Below, one piece after another: positions 58,691 to 64,000 of a DNA stretch of 64,000 nt. Position numbers and translations under genes: made by a program. The stretch covers positions 36,816,010 through 36,880,009 of the forward strand of contig OX352763.1 of the NCBI GenBank assembly GCA_947095585.1, read 5' to 3'. The notes beneath the pieces are model-generated. The model was not told the origin of the DNA. It made no database searches and saw nothing but the letters and a program-made list of their open reading frames with translations. Each line of letters starts with the position of its first letter. The first letter of the stretch is position 1. This DNA is from Nephrocerus scutellatus (taxonomy: Eukaryota > Arthropoda > Insecta > Diptera > Pipunculidae).

Positions 58691-60124
58691 GTATGTTCGT
58701 AGCAAATTTTTTTATTTATTTTGGGTTTTCAATTCCCACTTATCAGTTTTCTTGTTAAGTAGTTAGCTTACGTTTGTCCTATGTTAAACAACAACAACAA
58801 CAACAAAACAGAAACACACCAAAACAATAAACACTTTTGTATCTCTATGGAATGTTATGATGTCCCTCTTAATCCTCTTCTCTTGAATGTTGTTTTCACT
58901 AAAGAAGAGAAGTTAATGTAGTTTTTAATACAATTACTGTTTATTTTAAATACAACTATTGATCGTTTTAAATAATACTTTTATATCCAATTAATTTTAA
59001 CTCCGTAAACTTTTGCAAGAAATCCTCTGTTATAGTTGTTGTGAAGAATGTGTTATACTAGTATGTATGTATCTATCTATCTATTCTAACGTACATAGAT
59101 ATCTATCTGAAGTTCATTTATTTATTTGCTCAATTGAATGTTGGATTGTCTTTGCTGTCAATTATGAAATAAATAGAAATGACATCATTATTTAAGTTAA
59201 TCAATTATTGTTAGTCAGTATTAAGTGTATGCGTTTCGGATGATCACACAGGGGTCACTCACTTACTCAGTCATCAACTCAACAGAAAGTATAAGAAAGA
59301 CTTACAACCCTCACATCTGCCTAATAAAGGCGATCTTGTCGCCTCTAACACCACTTAAGAAAGAAATGAGAGATCGCCGCAAAGATGATTATTGATAGAT
59401 GGATGGATATACCACCATTGGAAGACTCTCGTTGGTGGCTATAAATTAAGAAAAGACAAACCGATTCCGCATATGGCATTAATGTGCGGTCAATGAAAGT
59501 GAAGTCGAACAACAATCGGACTTTTGCAGATTTTCTTTGCTATTAGAAATATTGCTTGGATCTGGCATTGCGCATGTGACTTTTTTTTATCGCAAATGTG
59601 CGTGCAGCATGACATGCTCGAGCATTACGTCTGGCAACTGTTGACTGATTGTTTCACTTTGGAATCGACATCATCTTGAAATCGCTATTTTAAAGCTCCA
59701 CCAAGAGGTTTCTATTAAAAAAAAAACGCAACATTTAAGTTCAATGAGTTATTTAAGTTAATCGTTTAAGCTTATAAGTATAAGTAATTTTTTTATTTAG
59801 TTTTTTGTTTGTTTTTGTTGCTCCTTTAAATATAATTGACATGATTTTTATAAATTGCGCGTGAAATAACTTCTGAAATGAAATGGAATGGTTGAATTCT
59901 TTGGTTGGATATTCTTACAAGACCAATACTATAATAAGAGCATAAATATAGCGCTATGAATGCTATCCGACTATTTAAACTTCTTCTTGCTAAATAACTA
60001 GTTGTAGAGCTGTAAAACTTAGTTTATGAAAATTTACTTTATTAGGCAGAATCCAAAGATACATAAGGTTAGGCACTAGGATGGCGAAAAGCTGGTAAGT
60101 GTTATTATTTTAATAGCATTTGCA
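58691..60124. other. Start of intron 5, no recognised gene
   Basis: Donor gtatgt, then AT-rich sequence with an (AAC)n run at 58787-58806 and GTAT/CTAT tetranucleotide runs near 59063-59083. No next exon or transposon is recognised. Confidence 0.55.
58787..58806. repeat. (AAC)n microsatellite
   Basis: About six AAC units. Confidence 0.85.
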
Positions 60125-61081
60125 TCCTCTGAACTCAATTGTGGAATACATTTTCGATGGTTTCTCTCGAATTAATCTCCCCACCGGTCCCGAATTCGAG
60201 CCGATGGCATTCGGTTTCACATCCTTCCAGCATAAGTATGGTGGGCTTCGCTTTCATGCTCCATAAAGCCTATTGAGAAGGAGTATCCAATCCGGATCCT
60301 CTCATGCGATATTAACATGGAGCTCGCCATTGTAGAGTCTCCAGAATCGTCCTTCATTAAATACAGGTCACCAATTTCAGTTTGTTTGGTATGCCGAATC
60401 CTCTAATGGTTTTATAAAGTTCTTCTATGAATAGATTGCCTAGCGAGTTTTGGAACTTAAGACATCGCCTGAAAATCGAGTCCAGTCAAAGCCACTCTGG
60501 TATGAACCAATAATGGCTTAAGCGTATCGTGTTTCGTGTATCCTGTCTTGAAGGACAGAGAAGAAAAACGTATAAGCGGTACTCAATAGCATTATACGAT
60601 GATTACTGCCTCACGTTATGATATCTCCCTTTTTTTTGTGTCGAACACAGGATGACTCTTCCTCACTGCGTTAAATGAGATTATTACATTGCTCGATACG
60701 CAACATTCTTACGTTCAGTCGTTACCTTACATTCATCATCGAACCAATCGTTCCGATATTTATGATGAAGCTGCAGAAATAATGATTCAGGACGTACTCT
60801 TACTTACTCTTCCTTCATTAAGGGTGAGTTCTATCGGTATAGTTGATTCATCTCTACTTTTCAAAGGCAGACATATTGACCCGTTTGATCTCTGATCTCT
60901 TCTGGTTCGAAAAGACAGTCTTGGCAAAGCAATCTGCGCTCAGAACTTCACAACGGAGCAGACAGTGGTACCTCGTTATCAAGTTCGAGTTGTGGCGGAG
61001 GTCTATCAACGCTTGGCCAATCTTGTTTGCAATTGTATTTATTAGGAGATACCCAGAAAGTTTTGTGGCAATTTTTACACT
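60125..61081 (-). mobile_element. RTE-like copy, family 1, degenerate
   Basis: The + strand runs parallel to 48244-50120. 60140-60240 matches the C-terminal region. 60340-60365 matches GAGTCTCCAGAATCGTCCTTC. 60485-60660 matches the RT body (GTATCCTGTCTTGAAGGACA). 60685-61075 matches the linker and endonuclease (CTTACGTTCA, TTGTGGCGG, TAGGAGATACCCAG). The coding strand is minus and broken by stops. It ends abruptly at about 61081 against a + strand element. Confidence 0.6.
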
Positions 61082-61985
61082 CAAAGTATCTGGGTCGTAT
61101 TCTGGACAGGAATAGGTACGCTGGAAACAAAACATACAAGAAAGAGCCACGGTGGCACTCTTTTCATGCAAAAATACCATTCGTAGCAGATGGGGTCTTC
61201 AACCCCATATAACTCATTGGTTATGTAACCCGGTAGTAAGACCTACTCTTCTATACGGTGTGACTGTATGGTAGAGTGCCTTTAATAAGAAAGTAAATCT
61301 TGACAAATTAGCAAAGTCCAAAGATCAGCTAGTCTTTGTATGAGCGGAGCACTTCGTACAACCCCTCTTGGACATTTTGTTCAACCTTACACCGATCAAC
61401 CTCTTCAACTGACAAGTAGCTGCTAGCCCGGCTATACGCCTCAATGTTATCTCCCATTGGACTAGAAATGAAATAGACCACTCCACTATCCTGAATTTAG
61501 TCAGGATCTCAGATAACATGGACTACACCACTCCGCTACTCCATTTCGACAAAGACTTCCAGGTTATTCTGGGAAGAAGACGCTTACCAGGAAGATGAAT
61601 ACATACATTTTTACACAGACGGGTCAAAAACTGATGACGGAATTGGCGGAGGTGTTTTCTCAAAAAAGTTAAATCTTAGCCTCTCTTTCCGTCTTCCTAA
61701 CCACTGTAGTGTTTTTCAGGCTGAAATTATGGCCATCAGTGAAGCCTTATCTTGGCTAAAGAGAAACTTCATATCCACTAAGTATATCCGTATATTCTCG
61801 GATATATTATGGAGATGGCGGAGCAGTTCAATATCCACATGTGTTGTATGCCGGGACACAGGACATTCCGAGAAACTGTATGTATGGCTGACGAACTTGC
61901 CAAACAAGCAACTACACTACCCATCTCACCTGAATATGGTTCTCTAGGCATACCAATCACTATATGCAAACTCATGTTTAGCCGC
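61082..61985 (+). mobile_element. RNase H-bearing non-LTR remnant (RT end and RNase H)
   Basis: The + strand reads LKYLGRILDRNRYAGNK at about 61079-61130, the block after the RT palm. At 61610-61790 an open stretch reads IFTDGSKTDDGIGGGVFSKK, then CSVFQAEIMAISEALSW and YIRIFSDI, the RNase H catalytic region with the TDGS Asp, the AE Glu and the SD Asp all present. At 61820-61920 it continues MCCMPGHRTFRETVCMADEL, the last block, where the GN of GNxxAD is lost. The copy is broken by frame changes. Confidence 0.7.
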
Positions 61986-61988
61986 ATA

Positions 61989-62140
61989 TGAGAGAAAAAT
62001 CTTACGGAGAATTGTTGGCCCCGTATGTGAGGAAGGACGATTCTGGAGACTTTATAATGATGAGGTCTACGAGCGTTACCGCGATGTCGACATCATGTAG
62101 AAAATTAAGCTCGGTAGGCTCCGGTGGGTAGGACACCTAG
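61989..62140 (+). mobile_element. RTE family 1 C-terminal fragment
   Basis: The + strand reads RKILRRIVGPVCEEGRFWRL, then YNDEVYERYRDVDIM-stop-KIKLGRLRWVGHLARS. This matches the 48.5-48.7 kb copy closely (GPVCEEGRFWRLYNDEVYER), so the two are close relatives in opposite orientation. It is flanked directly by unrelated elements. Confidence 0.75.
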
Positions 62141-62960
62141 CTCGCTCTGAACTCTGTCCAGTAGATGCAATGTGGTCCTGGGGGCACCTGCCCAGACAAT
62201 ACAGTTGTATTCAAGTTTAGGGCGAATATACTCCTTATAAATAGTAGCCAGATCTGAAAGAGTGAAGTACTTCTTGCTTCGTTTTAGGAAACCTAAACAT
62301 CTCGCAGCATTTTTGGCGATCGTCGTTTCAACGAACCTTGCACATACCAAGAAGTGAGAGTTTTTCAGTTTCTTTGATGCAAGGTTCATTCATGGATATA
62401 GGTTGGGGTTGAAATTACGCTTGGACGACAGAAGACAGCATTGGGTTTTAGAAGCGTTAAATTCAACTCTATTATGTAGTCCCCACCTTGTTATGCTCAG
62501 AATTTAACGCGCCTAACACACGTTGTTCTTCAAGTTTCACTTGCGACGAAGAGGGGCGTGCAGAAAGCGTGATGTCATATGAAAAGCTAAGAGTGCTGTC
62601 GTCAACGAAAGAATGAATTCGATTAGAAGTAGCGAATAGCAGATCTTTAATAAAAATGAGAAAGAGTGTCGGAGACAAAACAGAACCTTGGGGAACACCG
62701 GCGTTTATGCGTTGAACATTGGATTTGAAACCGTCCAATACGATCTAGATAGAATGGCCAGAATGGTAGTTACTACTCCAATCAAGCAAGGCCTTATCCA
62801 TTTCATAAGCATTAATTTTCGACAAATGATCTTGATGCCAGGCTCTGTCAAATGCCTTGGAAATATCGAATGCGACAACTTTGCTTTCACCAAATTTGTG
62901 AATAGACTGGTTCCATTTTTCAGTGAGATAAGCTATCAGTTCACCTGTACAACGTTGCCT
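62141..62960 (-). mobile_element. CR1/Jockey-like RT fragment, longest copy
   Basis: Coding strand is minus. About 62950-62850 reads QRCTGELIAYLTEKWN, then VVAFDISKAFDRAWH after frame changes (RT block A). 62738-62580 reads RINAGVPQGSVLSPTLFLIF then NRIHSFVDDSTLSF, where the catalytic box is FVDD. 62389-62150 reads RCLGFLKRSKKYFTLSDLAT, then IRPKLEYNCIVWAGAP and LLDRVQS. Stops break it. It is the best of three copies of this family here (20955-21490, 41449-41893). Confidence 0.75.
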
Positions 62961-64000
62961 TAGTGCTGTTCACTAAGGATTTCCTGAGGTATTCAAGTTA
63001 TTGCATAAGCTTACGATTGATCTTCCATGACCTAAGAAAGTATGGATGTTAGCGCAATTGGACGGTACGAGGAAAGAGATAACGGTTCGCCTTTTTTAGG
63101 AACAGTCTGGGTAAATGTTTTAAATGTCAAACTTATTAACACAAATAAAACTTGGTCGTATAAGTGTTAAATCTATATTATATTATAGAAGCCAACCCGA
63201 ATAAAGCTACCTTGGATTGGTTCTTATTTTTAATAGATCGCTGGTCACCCATCTAAGTACTAACCGACCAGAACGCTGAGAAATGGCGAATTTCTAAAAG
63301 ACGATAATTGTCGAAGAAGAGCAAGTCGACACATAAGGTGGATAAGGGTATTTAGGTTTGACGGGTGGGAGTGGTGTTTTTTTGGCTGTGGGTTAGTGCG
63401 ATTCACACTAGGGGCTTCTAGTATATTTATTAAATATTTAAGGCAGCAACAAAACAACAATTAGGCATATGTTTTATGTACAAATAGTATTTATTTCAAT
63501 TAACCACACCGTACACATACAAGTACATTATATACACATACTAATAATACACACTAACAATCCAAAAAAACACGTATTTCTTAGCAAAATATTTTAAAAA
63601 TAATTTTCGCTTAACTGGAACCATGGAACCTTACTAGATGTGCAAGGTGTGTTAATTTTTATTTCAATTTTAACAAAAAAAAAAAAAATATTAACTCTAC
63701 TTGAAGGCATGGTTTCAGTTTAGTGCCTGCAAGTCTAAAGGTATTCGTACTGTCGTTGATGTGTTTTATTGATTTTGCCTGTATGTATGTGTGTATGTTT
63801 AAGATTTATTTACCAAATTATTGTTATGTCTTTTAATTGAATTTACAAAAATTTTCTTATATTTATTCTTCTCGTTTCCTGCCTGTGTATCTGCACCCCA
63901 TGTCAATGTGTATTGTACGCGCGCGCGACTATGTTGTTGTGTTTTGTGTTGCCCTGTATCACACCCTTCTTACGCCAATGAAAAAAAAACATACTTGAAA
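62961..64000. other. Intron 5 sequence to window end
   Basis: AT-rich, with an A run at 63676-63688. No exon or transposon signature is seen. The next integrin exon was not found. Confidence 0.5.

Noticed and set aside
58691..64000. Next integrin exon
   Set aside because: I looked for the propeller sequence expected after GSWYWQG with an acceptor in phase 1 and found none I could support.

Overview
The window is eukaryotic nuclear DNA, almost certainly from a higher fly (Diptera). It is AT-rich, with GT-AG introns of 10 kb and more, and it is packed with decayed non-LTR retrotransposons, two internally deleted mariner-like elements, a Helitron and a tRNA-headed SINE. The mariner-like elements have the DD41D-type spacing that I recall from rosa-like elements of tephritid fruit flies. 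That makes a tephritid-like genome plausible, but the sequence does not prove it.

One host gene is recognisable, on the + strand: part of the integrin alpha-PS2 gene (inflated). Five short exons (1617-1744, 12339-12436, 35862-35988, 47810-47871, 58642-58690) join without a frame break. They encode 154 residues of the N-terminal beta-propeller, from the FG-GAP strand VVIGAP to the strand ending GSWYWQG. All donors are GT[A/G][A/T]GT and all acceptors end in AG. The gene is open at both ends: its signal-peptide exon lies to the left and the rest of the propeller, legs, membrane segment and tail lie to the right. Only 464 bp of the 64 kb are recognised as coding. The introns measure about 10.6, 23.4, 11.8 and 10.8 kb, and a fifth continues past the window end.

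Intron 1 and the sequence left of it hold RNase H-bearing non-LTR fragments (1-1410, 9030-11100) and a 2.2 kb RTE-like copy (4015-6190). Intron 2 holds a poly(T)/poly(A) block (14.2 kb), a dispersed repeat family (14.3-14.8 and 34.2-34.4 kb), CR1/Jockey-like and RTE-like pieces, a SINE (21.6 kb), a five-unit 167-bp satellite ending near an 18-bp-arm palindrome (24.4-25.3 kb), a mariner remnant (27.7 kb), and LOA/R1-like and Jockey-like ORF2 remnants (28.3-34.2 kb). Intron 3 holds a second SINE inserted into a retrotransposon RNase H domain with a clear 10-bp target-site duplication (37.6 kb), RTE and CR1-like copies, a Helitron (43.8-44.7 kb) and a deleted mariner (44.8-45.4 kb). Intron 4 holds the best RTE copies (48.2-50.5 and 54.9-58.4 kb) and a second deleted mariner (52.7-53.6 kb). 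The right end is a mosaic of RTE, RNase H-type and CR1-like fragments in both orientations.

The parts do not form a pathway: the integrin exons are the functional cargo and the mobile DNA is intron filler that records nested insertions. No complete intact transposon ORF, RNA gene or CRISPR array was found. I found no convincing new biological system. The best leads are the SINE family, the pair of mariner copies with complementary deletions, the satellite plus palindrome, and two unnamed dispersed repeat families.
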